Part shown: in pieces, positions 33,791 through 45,352 of the stretch
How positions within the stretch are numbered: the stretch's first letter is position 1
Layout: each line of letters begins with the position of its first letter
NCBI RefSeq assembly: GCF_945859685.1
Contig: NC_079148.1
Span: 41,303,946-41,367,945, forward strand
DNA: 64,000 nt
Reading direction: 5' to 3'
From: Eupeodes corollae
Lineage: Eukaryota > Arthropoda > Insecta > Diptera > Syrphidae
Made by a program: the position numbers and the translations under genes
Notes under the pieces: model-generated
The model's database searches: none
Seen by the model: only the letters and a program-made list of their open reading frames with translations
Told to the model about the DNA's origin: nothing

Positions 33791-33804
33791 TATGTATATA
33801 AACC
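33791..33804. repeat. Target-site duplication, right copy (LOA-like LINE)
   Basis: TATGTATATAAACC, 13/14 identical to 30546-30559. Confidence 0.8.
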
Positions 33805-33834
33805 AAAAATGACAAAACTTGAATTCAAATTTAA

Positions 33835-34185
33835 TTTGATTCTACACTTTTAAATTAAACAGAAATCGAAATAAATATAAAAATATTTCAAATATCAGTC
33901 TTCAAAAATACAACTAAAAAAATAATATTTCAGATCGAAATAACAGAAATGAGAATATACCCTTCAAACAATTTTTTTCCACATGTCGTTATCTAATTTT
34001 TTACAAAAATTTAGTTGAACATTTTTTTTTACAAAAAAAATATTAAAAAGGTGCACTGCCAAAGTTTGGTAAAAACCATTTTTATATTGAATATCTCAAA
34101 AACTAAAGTGCACGACTGGATCGTATGAATTTACTTCTGTATCCAAAGACTCTGTCTACAAATAAAACTTATGTTTTAAATTTTA
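33835..34185 (+). repeat. Unclassified dispersed repeat, family 2 segment
   Basis: It resembles 35950-36290 in order: GATCGAAAT..., ATAATATTT, then TTTTTTACAAAAATTT, a TAAAAACCATTTTTATATTG word and TCTCAAAAACTAAAG. The similarity is low and AT-biased, so the boundaries are soft. Confidence 0.45.
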
Positions 34186-34189
34186 GTAA

Positions 34190-34420
34190 AAGTACCCGTT
34201 GCGTAGTGCTGTCATAAGATCTCGGTTTCAAATCCTGACTGTGCCATCTAAAGTATTTTGACAAGTACTGCTCCTTGCGAGGAATTGATTAACCCTCCAA
34301 AAATAATTTTTGTCATGAAACGTACTTTCATAAATGTTTGGAATCGCCTTATATCTGTGGTTGAGAATTGCAAGTCACTCGACCCTAGTTCTCAACGGAC
34401 TGTTGCGCCACCTTATTTAT
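34190..34420 (+). mobile_element. tRNA-derived SINE, internally deleted head
   Basis: It begins AGTACCCGTTGCG and lacks the box-A-to-anticodon stretch. It keeps a box-B-like GGTTTCAAATCC and GTGCCATCTAAAG, then the body GACAAGTACTGCTCCTTGCG, and ends CGGACTGTTGCGCCACC with a TTATTTAT tail. The tail abuts the 5' palindrome of a Helentron-like fragment exactly at 34421. No clear TSD was found. Confidence 0.82.
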
Positions 34421-34497
34421 TAACTTCCCATAGGAAGTTATTGTAATGGGTCCGATTTGTCAAAAATTTAAAATTTCGATATTTCTCGACGTTTCAT
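34421..34497 (+). mobile_element. Helentron-like repeat, 5' terminal fragment
   Basis: It starts with the perfect TAACTTCC-CATA-GGAAGTT palindrome and TGTAATGGGTCCGATTTGTC, runs to TTTCTCGACGTTTCA, then stops abruptly. The microsatellite and all later parts are missing. Confidence 0.85.
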
Positions 34498-36300
34498 TTA
34501 TTTTTATTTTAAAAACTGTTTTAGGTTATTGCTACGTTGTCCCTTAGTTTTGGACTTCTATGACTTAATTGAATAAATTTAAATTGTTGGAAATAAAATA
34601 CGAAAAAAAATCAAGTTTGAAAAAGTTGAAAATCGCCCTTAAACGTTGAACTTTTTATCAAAAGTTGAACATATATCAAAAGTCGACATACAAAGTCTAG
34701 TTCCATATTTGAGCGTTTTACTTTTAAGGTTTTTTAACGGTGAAATACATAGTTCACTTTTTTTATGCAAAACGCAAATTTCAAATAATTAATGCTAAAG
34801 CAAATAATTTTTTGAACTTGTAAACATTTAAAAAAAGCAATTATATTTTGTACATCCCCACGCAAAATTTGTTTTGAAGAAAAGTAAGTTTTGAAGAACA
34901 AAATATGTTTGAAAAAGTAAAGAAGTTCCCTTTTTAGAATAAAGAGTGGAATCTAAAATAGTACTCTTTTAGTTTGAAAACACTGCAAAAACTTCAACAT
35001 TAGTGAAAAAAATATTTTATTATTTATTTTATTTTTAGAAAATAAGAAACTTTAGCAATTTATTTAATAGCGTCATTTTGTTTTATAAAACGCTAAAAAA
35101 CCTGAAATCCTGCAGGAAAGGTTTGGGCCTTTTTGCTAGGAACAGAATCCCGAATATTATAAGACAACAATATATGACAATCTATACACAAATTTTGTTT
35201 AAAAATGGCACCTAATTTTAGATATAAGTTTAAATTTGATTTTTAAAAAAACTTAATATTTTTGAAAATCTTTAGAACCTTTTTTTTTAATGAATTTTTG
35301 TATGTACATTTTTGTCTAAAAATATTTGTATATGCAGTTATTTAGAATATATTAAAACATATATATATATAAATCAAAATGGCATCATTCTGGGCAAAAC
35401 AAAAATGCATTTTTTTATTGATAGAAGCCAAGTTAAGAAAACGAATTTTAAAGAAAATTTTACAAAAATCTATTGGTTCGTTTTTGAGACATTTTGAATT
35501 TTTGATTTTTGCCCACAAATTTTGTATGAGTACTACTCATATTTTTATTCTTAAGTCAATCAGCCAAATTATTTTTGTGTTGAGGCGAGGACAGGCAGAA
35601 AAGCAGACAGACGGACGGAAGCAGGAGACCCAATTTTTTTCATTTGATTGGAATCTCGAGTCCGAACATTTTAACGAATGCAATACTTTTCATATAGTTT
35701 TCATATGTCCCAAGTAAAAATACCAGAAAACCTGAAATCCGGAGAGAAAGGTTCGCATATGAAGAACTTTGTATCATTTTCTCAAAAAAATTATATGGGA
35801 AACCTTTGTACATTCATCATTAATTCTACACATTTCAAGAACGAGTCTATATATAAGCTTCAAATTAATTTTGTATTCAAGATAAGAACAGCGAAAGTTG
35901 CATAAAGCATTTTCAAAAAAATTTAGCTAACCACGTTCTTTTCTATAATATCTTAGGAACCAAAAATATCTGACTTCAATTAAATTTTATTCTACACTTT
36001 ACGATGTTATACAGGAATTGAAAACAGCTAAAAAATATTAATTTTGTAGATCGAAATTTCTGAGAAAAAAATAATATTTTTTAAACCAAATACTACCACA
36101 AAAAATGACGTTTTGACATATGGTTAGTTTTTTACAAAAATTTTTCTGACAGAAGTTTTACACAAATTTTACAATTATTAAAAAATACACAACCAAAAGG
36201 TGATTAAAACTATTTTTCATGTCAAATATCTTAAAAAAAATTATCGTGTAGTCTTTGTCAAGTCCCTAATTCTTTCGAAAATTTTGTCCGAAAAATTAAA
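34498..36300 (+). repeat. Unclassified dispersed repeat, family 2, longest copy
   Basis: It shares ordered words with 29820-30545 (AAATAGTACTCTTTT at about 34959; CTGAAATCCTGCAGGAAAGG at 35103, with a variant at 35734) and with 33835-34185. A GC-richer GCAGACAGACGGACGGAAGC microsatellite-like segment is at about 35602-35625. The same CTGAAATCC word occurring twice within the copy suggests an internal duplication. No protein-coding content recognised. Confidence 0.55.
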
Positions 36301-38580
36301 AACAAATTATGAAATTGAATGAATGTCTCGAACATATTTTTCGAAGAACACCTTGAACTTTATTTTTTGATTGTATAGGTATACTTTTAGAAGTTCTTCA
36401 GCCTGAACTTATATAAATGTTTTAAGGGCAACAGTGAAATGGTAGGTGCCAGCCTTTTTTCAGGTTATTTCAATCGTTTTTGAGGAATGCTTTTACTAAC
36501 TTCATTATTAAGTAATCAATAACAATTACTTGACTATTATATAATGAGTTATGTATGTAGAATTTCCTTATATTCAAAAATAGTTTTAATTTCAAATTTT
36601 TATTTCGATAAATGAACTGTTGTACAAAATTCTTTGCCGATTACGTCCCGGGGTCTTCCCATTTAAATTCAAACTGAAGTTGAAGTAAATATACATAAAA
36701 AGGCCCTTACGCCTGAAAAATGCTTAAATGTGCTTTATTATTGGGGTTGCACTAATAAAAAAACTAAAATTAAGATTAAAATTATAAACTTAAAACCATC
36801 TTATAGCAGATGCTTTTAGGTTACTAAAATAAACTTTTTCTGGTTGATTGATAATTTGTTTGTTTTACTAATTTTAGTTGCTTAAAATGTACCACCTTGG
36901 TGAAATCCAGGTGTATGTGGACTTAAAATCCATCCATCTATAAAACTATCCCATTAATGTTTCCTTGTGTCCGATTAAATCAGCCATTATTGGTTTATTA
37001 TTATTACTACAGCACCACCATTCTGATTTGCTTAACTGACAAGCTTTTTGTATACATTCGTCTAAGACACCGTACATACCCAGGCACAAATTCATAAATC
37101 AAAGAGATAGCGCACCATCCCAAAACAATATTTCACTTGTTTAGTTTGCGTTCTTCATTAGACATACACACACACTTATAAACCCCATTCGCACACAACC
37201 ATAAAACAGTAATAATAGTTTTCTTTAACTAGATGTTCCTTAAAAGAAAATGCTTCCGCATTTTTCCGTAATCTCAAAACAACATCAATGAAAATGAGAA
37301 ACACATTTTTTTTTAAATTTCAAAATGAAAAAACTGTTAGAAAATCGCGTAATTGCAAACATCTGATGATATGGATGCACCATCATCAGGCATCAGCTTC
37401 AGCTTCACCATCATCGAAGTCAAATGCTTCCTTTAAGTTCCCTCTTTTCTTTCTTTTTTGTTTTGGTTTATTTTAAGTTCTAAAAATAAGCACACAAAAT
37501 ATTTATAATGTTGTGTATGTTTGTTTTAATTCAGATATGTTCCAGGAAATTGCCCGGGCTTGAATCTAACAAGCTTCATATAAGTACATGCTTTCAAAAA
37601 AAATACATATTTACTTTGCACTTTCAATATTATGTATGTAGGTATAAGATTTCAACGTCATCTGGTGCATGATTATGTAAAAGAAGAGTAATTACATAAT
37701 TTTTCCCTTAAGGTACATAACTAGAACGAAACTTCTTTGATGAAATGAAAAATGCGCTTTTCCTTCACACCCTCACAAACTACAAAATTGATGATGTGTT
37801 GAGTACGTGACAATTGACATTATAGCATCAGAGAAAAAAAATGCTTAAAAGTTTTATTAGATTTCAAAACGATTTATGTAATGTAGGTTTCTATTTTCGT
37901 ATTTATCTGATGTTGAAAAACTAAGGGGAAATTTATTGCTGCAGGTAGAAGATTTTTTTGCTGATGGATATTTATGTTCTCAACAAAATTTCGAAATATC
38001 CATTGAAGCACGATCAAAATGAACAACACTGGGGACAAGGAAAAATTGAAATTTTATTGTTCTGAGTTTTGATTACAATGCTAATGCCTCCCCATTTTGA
38101 GTTTTTCCTCCCATGTCCTTGTGAAACTAGGAAAAAAAAACTATAACAAAATTGAGGGAAACAAAATTTGTCAAGTTTTTTGTAAATGTTAATGTTGCGA
38201 TAAACCCAAAATCTTTCATAGGATTCAAAGTTTACTTTTGTTGAAAATCCTAACTTTCTTGATTTTCTTTTAGTTCTACAAATTTGTACTTTAGTTAAAC
38301 GTTTTCTTAAATTTTACAAGATTTAATTTCTTACCAATATTTTATACATAATTAACAAAATTTGTATGAAAATACGACAAAAATAAAAATATTCAAATTT
38401 ACATACATTTTTTGATATATTATATAAAAATTGAGATTTTGAAAAAATGTATTTAACGATTTTCAGTTTTTAGAGCAGTAATAGGAAGACTTTTAAGAAC
38501 TTCACAATCATTTGAAAAACATTTGAGTATAAAAAAATTAGTGATTCGGTTTGCTTTAGTATTTTTAATTTCAATATTGA
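36301..38580. other. AT-rich DNA without recognisable gene
   Basis: Nothing recognised. A short (CA)n run lies near 37162-37175, and a CATCATCAGGCATCAGCTTC patch near 37379-37415 gives a spurious open frame. Confidence 0.45.
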
Positions 38581-39538
38581 AAAAAAGAGGCTGGGATGCA
38601 ACCCACACTTATAACTTCTCAGTCTGTTCAAAACTTTTTTCAAAATATTAATACCAATATTTTGTGTGAGACACAAAATTTGAAGTCAACATATTTCTTT
38701 GTTCTCATAATATAGTCGTAAACCATTTCTTATCAGTTTATGGTTGTTTTTGTAGATTTTCGTGTTTTGTAAAAAAAATTCTAGCCTTAATTTTTCTAAA
38801 AAAGAAAATAACTTATATGGTATTAATATAAGATTTCAATATCTTCAATATCTGGACAAAATCCTGAAAAGTTTAGTCGAAAACCAATTTTTACAAATTT
38901 TAGCAAATGTGTTAAAAGTTTTTATTTCATATGAATGGATATTTCTAATACCATTATATTCCATTAACAAGAAAATGATATCGAAACCGAACATCATTTT
39001 TTAAAAATTTTGTGTAGTGTTTTTTGTAAATTTTAATTTTTATGGAAAACTTAACTGTTGGATTTTTATAGATTTTAATGTTTTTGTAGATTTAAATTGA
39101 CTGTTGGATTTTTATAAAAATTTTACTGAATGTACAGTTCTTAGACCAATATCTTTTGTATTTTTAAAAAGTTATTTAAACAAAAATAAATTTATATCAA
39201 CTTTTAATATTGTTCTTTTTAGGTTTCTATTTTTTTCTGGTAAGAAAACTGTTAATGAGATTTAAGATCAGAGATTTTTGGTTTCAAACAAATTTTTTAC
39301 CTTTTTTTTAATTGCTATAGTAAACAGTTTTTTTAAAAGTCTTTTCTGCATCTTTTATTATCTGTAAATCGAAATTTATTTAAAATCAATATCTCTAAAG
39401 GTTCTTGAGATATGGCAGTAGACAAAATATCCATGCAATCACTTAAAACTTTTTATTTAGGTTCCAGGGACCTTGAAGCGTCGAAAAATTTTAAACATTT
39501 TAATTCGACAAATTACAATAATTTTATATGAGAAGTTT
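38581..39538 (-). mobile_element. Helentron-like repeat, diverged copy
   Basis: The left end is the inverse 3' terminus (GAGGCTGGGATGCAACCCAC, ACTTATAACTTCTCAGTCTG). The right end has the 5' block in degenerate form: TTCTTGAGATATGGCAG, then TTCCAGGGACCTTGAAGCGT, and ATTACAATAATTTTATATGA. The units between are strongly diverged. This is an older copy. Confidence 0.72.
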
Positions 39539-39720
39539 ATAAAAGACAAACAATTTTTTCAAAAATATGTCTTACGACTTTGGCTTTTTACAGCAGTAAA
39601 AATTATGATTGACATCTGTCAAAAGAATTAAGTTGTGTCTCTCTTGTGCTCCTATAAAATTTATTCTTTTCTGCTAATAATATATTGGAAAAATTAGATA
39701 ATTGAATTTCATCAAAGCTA

Positions 39721-40540
39721 AAAGACATTGCCGCGAAACAAGATGTCTTGCCTGTCTCAGCTTCTTCGCAACTATCACTTGTCAAAAACGTGTTCCGAGA
39801 AGCCGGCCAGCATTACTTTAACAACTCTCAACTATCAAGAGCGCCATCTCAACGTGAATTACTCGTACCAAGTGGTAGTCAACGTAGTAGGAGTCGTCCA
39901 CTATGGGATAGTGTTGCCGTGTGTCAAAATAATTATTTGTAAAATCTAAACGTCTTATCTTATAATTGCTCTAGTCTTAAAAACAAACTCATTACTTCAG
40001 ATTTCTTTAACTTTGTTTCTAATTTTGATATTATTATTTTAATCGAAACTCTTTTTGAAGAGGGTAAGAAAACCCAGTTCTTAAACTATTTTAACAACTA
40101 TGTTGTTAAATGTATCCCTGCAATTAGAAATAGCAATTTTGGTAGGAGGGATTTTATGTGCAGTCAAATGTAATCTAAAAAATGTCGTTAAGTTCAAAAT
40201 GTTAAATTGTTGTGTAGTCTTTAAAATATTGTGTAGGCATGATCCTTTCTACATTTGGATTGCAATAATTGGAGTCACGACTTTTCAGTATTGCAAGATT
40301 TTTTAAATGTAACTAATTTTTCTAATTTAATGCTGCTTAGCGACCTTAATGCAAGAATAGGAGTGCACTAAAATCCAATAGAGTAAGTCTCTGGTTATCC
40401 TGAAGATTTTCGAACTGTGAGAAGGTCCATGGATAAAATTACGATTAGTTGTGGAAGGCGCCTTTTGGGTATCTGTGAAGATTACGGATTTGTTGTTCTC
40501 AAATCCGTAATCTTCTCCATTCAAAAATTGCTATCACAAT
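39721..40540 (+). pseudogene. jockey/CR1-type LINE fragment: endonuclease N-terminus
   Basis: From about 39950: LNVLSYNCSSLKNKLITSDF, FVSNFDIIILIETLFEEGKK (with the catalytic Glu of the APE endonuclease) and NSNFGRRDF. Frame-broken text follows to MLLSDLNARIGV (an altered GDLNARIG motif, about 40330-40365), RRSMDKITISCGRRLLGICE and DYGFVVL. The upstream frame 39748-39942 is probably the start of the same ORF2. No RT is present. The copy ends in a perfect hairpin at 40477-40515. Confidence 0.8.
40477..40515. repeat. Perfect 16-bp hairpin with 7-nt loop
   Basis: GAAGATTACGGATTTG (40477-40492), loop TTGTTCT, then the exact inverse CAAATCCGTAATCTTC (40500-40515). It lies at the end of recognisable LINE coding sequence. 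The left arm is the native LINE sequence and the right arm its inverted copy. Confidence 0.95.
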
Positions 40541-41082
40541 GAGTTATGAAAATTTAAACAGTTGCTGTGGCATCAAAATATTAATTTTTAAGTGGGTTCT
40601 GGTATGGAATTTGTTCGGAAATATTATGCTTAAAAGACAGTTTAGATAATGTTAGGTTTGCATACAAAATTTCATTTTTGATTTGAACATTTTTTTGATA
40701 TATTATTAAAATTACTCCAGAAAATTACGCCCAGAATAAAGATAATGAATCAGAAAATATAAAAATGTATTTTGAAAAAAATTTAATAGTAGAACAGCTT
40801 GGATCTTTTTCTTTGGAACGAATTCAGAATTTTTTATGAACAATTTAACGTCTTCTTTTAAATTTTAATTTTTTGCTTAATTTATTGAGCTATTATTTAT
40901 TTACAATGGACAAAAACTGTAAAAACTAGTTTTTGTTTCATATCATTTTGAGATGGTGCATGGCTTATTAATAATTTTTCTATGGACGATACATTTTATA
41001 ATTAATATATGAAAAATATAAAATTAAAAAATATTGCCTGCATTCAAAATGTATAAGATATAAAATGTATCAAATTCATTCT
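40541..41082. other. AT-rich DNA, partly like family 2
   Basis: The word GGATCTTTTTCTTTGGAACG with TTTATGAACAATTTAACGTC (about 40800-40855) resembles family 2 near 30375-30420. No gene seen. Confidence 0.35.
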
Positions 41083-42025
41083 CTGTGACCCACACTTATA
41101 ACTTCCCATCCCGTCTGTTGATTTGTCTTGCTTAAAAGGTTGTCTAAATGTACTCGCTATTTGAGTCGAAGTAAATTTTTACCAAGTTTTAGTACTGTTT
41201 TTTAGAGTTTTATTTTTTGTAAAAAAACTGTCAATTCAATCTTTTTCAAAATTTTACTGAATGTTATTTTTTGAAAGATAAAAGTAGTTTAAAACCAAAA
41301 TCTACAATTTTTGAAAAGATATTTAAGTCGAAAATCAATTTTTACCAAGTTTTATTAATTTTTTTTTTAAGTTTTTATTTTTTTTTTTTTTTTTAAACTG
41401 TCAACTCGATTTTTCTCAACATTTTTCAGAATGTTGAAAACAATATTTCCTATGGGAGAAAATAAGTTTGAAGCCTAAATTTCAAGTTTTTGAAAAGATA
41501 TTTGAATTAATATTCAATTTTTACCAACTTTGAGTAATGTTTTTATTAGATTTTTATTTTTTATAAAAAAAACTGTCAATTCGATTTTTCTCAAAATTTC
41601 ATCAGATGTTATTATTCTTCGTTGCACAAAATTGTTTTGGAGATGAAATCATATTTAAGTCGTACAATTTTGGAGGTGACAAATTTTTTGTTCAGTTTTT
41701 TTGATTTATAAAAAATTATTATATGAAATTTAATTGAAGCCTCTAGCGTTTTTGGTTCGTAAGATGTTTAGGGTTAACCACAATTTTCACCTCTTTTTCA
41801 AACTGCTATGGTAAAAAAACCACCCATGCAATTTTCTTGAGAGCCCTTTCTGCATCTTTCTGCCTTATTATCTGTATAACAAAATTTATTTGAAATCGAT
41901 ATCTCTTCTGGTTCTTGAGCTATGGACGACGACAAAAACGTTGCGAACGTACGGACGTACGGATGTCGAGAAATGTCAAAATTTTCAATTTGACAAATCA
42001 ATAACAATAACTTACTATGGGAAAT
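41083..42025 (-). mobile_element. Helentron-like repeat copy
   Basis: The left end is the inverse 3' terminus (TGACCCACACTTATAACTTC, CCATCCCGTCTGTTGATTTG), shortened by a few bases. Three units are marked by TTTTTACCAAGTTTTAGTAC (41177), TTTTTACCAAGTTTTATTAA (41340) and TTTTTACCAACTTTGAGTAA (41519). The 5' block at the right has TTCTTGAGCTATGGACGACG and a GAACGTACGGACGTACGGAT microsatellite, but lacks the GACTCTAGGGACC part, an internal deletion near 41960. It ends CTTACTATGGGAAATTA. Confidence 0.83.
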
Positions 42026-43109
42026 TAAAAATTATGGTTAACACATATGTGAAAATTGGTGATTTGGAATCAAATCCCTAAACAGTTTTTCATATGTTCT
42101 TGAAGATAGTCATTTAATTTAATTATACGGTATTTTTTTTAAAGAAATTTTGATAATGTTAAGGATCCTTTCACTTTGAAAGGAAATTATTGTTCAATTG
42201 TCGTCCTCTGTTGGAGAATTGTTTATTTATTTGGAATCCTGACACATAAAAAAAAACTAATTGATAGGGTTAAAAATATTCAATTAAATTCTTTAGATTT
42301 AACAATTCTCAAAAAATGGTAATACCGATCTTAATTATGATAGAAGATTTTTGTTGTTAGTAATGCAGACTCTTGAGACAAGATGAAGAATGCACTCTGT
42401 TTTCTTTGTCCGCGATATTTTAATAATATAGTAAATATAATAGTAATAGTATTGGATGTAAGCTTTGAATAAAAACCGAAGAAATACGCATAAACGGACC
42501 TTTTAATTAGAATTCCCAACTGTTAACTAGGCCATCCAACAGATGCCATATGAACTTATCAAATTGCTAAAAGTTAAAGAAATCATTTCGTCTTTTTAGC
42601 TTTTGCAAAATTTTAAGAGATCAATGGTGTATCCAGGGGGGAGGAGGGGTCGTAGAGGTCATGACTCCCTCCCTGGATTATAATTTTTTTTTTTCGAAGG
42701 AATTCCCTTCAAGGAAACCACCATTATATTTTGAATTATTAATTTTTTGCATATGTAAACAAAATTTGTGTTTTTCTTCCTTAAACTGTGTTGCTGAAAA
42801 TACTGCTTTTAACTGAAGACTGGACAAAGAATATAATATGAATTAAATATTCAGCCCTATTCCAAAAGCACAGAATCATCAACTTTTGACCAATAGACGA
42901 TCTAGGGGTAGGGTCATATGAGCCATAAAGCTTATACAGTCAAGTTGTTAAATGAAGATTTCATCTAAAAACTTGTTAATAATTTAACAACATTCACCAA
43001 AAAGTGGTTTGCTGTCAAAAAAGAACTAACATTTTTGTTTTCACTCAATTTAGGATTTGAAAAAAAACTTTAGTTATGCTTTCTCTTAATTTTGTATTCT
43101 TAATTTGCC
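42026..43109. other. AT-rich DNA with a GC-rich hairpin
   Basis: No gene recognised. The only strong structure is the hairpin at 42631-42678. Confidence 0.4.
42631..42678. repeat. GC-rich imperfect palindrome
   Basis: ATCCAGGG at the left pairs with CCCTGGAT at the right. With one bulge the stem extends through GGGAG/CTCCC. It is a 48-bp island of GC in very AT-rich surroundings. Such sequences often mark transposon ends, but no partner end was found. Confidence 0.65.
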
Positions 43110-43480
43110 TTCTTCCTACAAGAAAAACATATTTTGATATTACTCAAGAAGGGTACCCTCCATAAGACCTTAATTTTTTTAAGGTTTCTTAAGAGCTAAT
43201 GGACCGATTTTAATAATCTTCTTTTTTTTGTTAAATGATGATGATCAAAACTTTCATTTTTTTTTATTTAAAAAAAAATTGTTTTTACAAAACTCGAAAA
43301 CGAAATAAAAATGTAAAATTTATATCTTTAAACACTTTATTAAGTGCTTTCCAAAAATATTTTTAAGGCAAAATTTAAAATGATTTTTGAAAAAAAAATA
43401 AGTCACATTTTAAATCTTAAAATATAGAAAATATTTTTAAACAGACTTTTTGGAAGACATTAGCAAGCTCTAGGGACCCA
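43110..43480 (+). repeat. Unclassified dispersed repeat, family 3
   Basis: AAGAAAAACATATTTTGATA, then TTACTCAAGAAGGGTACCCT and GAGCTAATGGACCGATTTTA align in order with 63850-63965 (ATTGCTCCAGAAGGGAACCC, GAACTAATGGACTGATTTGA). No coding content. Confidence 0.6.
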
Positions 43481-43810
43481 GTCGTTCATTTTATTTCTTT
43501 TAAAATTGATTTTCTGTTGAATATTAATTATTTAAAAAATGTCTAGAACTGAGATTTAAACACGAATTTCAATGATATAAATGTCCCAAAAACAGAAAAA
43601 GTGACACTTGTTAAACTAATGGCGAATTGAAAAACATAATAAGCGTTTGATATTTATTGATATAAAAGCTGTCTTGAGATTTGAAATGAAAAGAGATTTT
43701 GAAACGTGTAATTCGTGAGTTCAAAAACCAAGCATTTTTCTCTCTACAATTTGTAAGTTTTGTTGACTCCTTTCGGTCAAAATACGAGTAAGCAGACCGA
43801 AAGCTATAGT
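43481..43810. other. AT-rich DNA without recognisable gene
   Basis: No similarity identified between the family 3 repeat and the next Helentron-like copy. Confidence 0.4.
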
Positions 43811-45352
43811 AAAAAGAGGCTGGGATGCGACCCAGACTGATAACTTCTCATCCCGTCTGTCGATTTGCTTAAAAGTTTGTCTATGTGCAGGTACTCGTAT
43901 CAATTTTTACCAAATTTGCGTACTTTTTTTTGGATTTTTATATAAAAATTATTGAAATAGTATTTTCTGTGAAATAAAATAAGTTTGAAACTAATATTTT
44001 TAATTTTTGAAAAGCTATTTGAGTCGAAAGTAAATTTTTAATAAGTTTTAGTATTGTTTCTTTTTTGAGTTTTATTTTTTGTAAAAAAAACGGTATATTC
44101 GATTTATCGATTGTTGAAAACAATATTTCTTATAAGATAAAATTAGTTTGAAGCCAATATTTCAAATTTTTGAAAAGATATTTGAGTCGAAAATCAATTT
44201 TTACCAACTTTTGTTAAATTTTGTCTAGGTTTTTAATTTTTTGTACAAAAACTGTCCATTCGATTTTTTTTAAATTTCACTGAATGTTAACAACAATATT
44301 TTTTGAAAGAAAGAAGTATTTTAAACCCAATATCTACAATTTTTGAAAAGATATTTGAGTCGAAAATCAATTTTTATCAACTTTTATACATTTTTTTTAG
44401 GTTTTCATTTTTTGTAAAAAAAAACTGTCAATTCGATTTTTTCAAAATTTGCCTGAATTGACAACAATATTTTTTGAAAAATTTTAAGTAAAGCCAATAT
44501 CTCAAAGTTTGGAAAAGATACTTGAGTCGAAAATCTATTTTTACCGACTTTTATTAATTTTTGTTTAGGTTTTTATTTTTTTGTAAAAAGAGTCAATTCG
44601 ATTTTTCTTAAAATTTGCTTTAATTTTAGAAACAGTATTTTTTACAAGATAATATAAGTTTGAAGCCTAAATTTCAAGTTTTTGAAAAGATATTTGAATC
44701 GATATTTAATTTTTACCAACTTTGAGTAATGTATTTTTTAGGGTCTTATTTTTTATAAAAAAAACTGTCAATTCGATTTTTCTCAAAATTTTATCAGATG
44801 TCAAAAACATTATTCTTCATTGCACAAAATTGTTTTGGAGATGAAATCATATTTTAGTCGTAAAATTTTTGAGGTGACACATTTTTTTTCAGTTGTTTTT
44901 GATTTATAAAAAAAAACATTATATGGATTTTTTTCAAAAAAAAAAAAAACTTCTTTGAAATCACGTTACAATATATTATATAAAATTTTATTTAAGTCTC
45001 TAGCGTTTTTGGTTCGTAAGATATTTAGGGTTAACCAATATTGTCACCTTTTTTCAAACTGATATGGTAAAAAAAACCACCAACGCAATTTTCTTGAGGG
45101 CCCTTTCCGCATCTTTCTGGCTTAATACCTGTATAACAAAATTTATTTGATATCGATATCTCTTCTGGTTCTTGAGCTTTTTACGACGAAACGTCCCGAA
45201 CGTACGGACGTACGAACGTACGTAGACACGCACTTACAGACATTTTTCTTAAAATCTTTTAGTTCGACTCTAGGGACCTTGAAACGTCGAGAAATGTCAA
45301 AATTTTCAATTTGACAAATCGGTCCCATTACAATAACTTCCTATGGGAAGTT
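43811..45352 (-). mobile_element. Helentron-like repeat, complete copy with about six units
   Basis: Both ends are present: AGAGGCTGGGATGCGACCCA at the left (inverse 3' hairpin end) and CCTATGGGAAGTT at 45340-45352 (inverse 5' end). Units are marked by ATTTTTACC/ATTTTTATC words near 43905, 44033, 44198, 44370, 44537 and 44709, spaced about 165-172 bp after the first. The 5' block has GTTCTTGAGC, a GAACGTACGGACGTACGAAC microsatellite and GACTCTAGGGACCTTGAAAC. Both flanks fit insertion between T residues. Confidence 0.88.
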
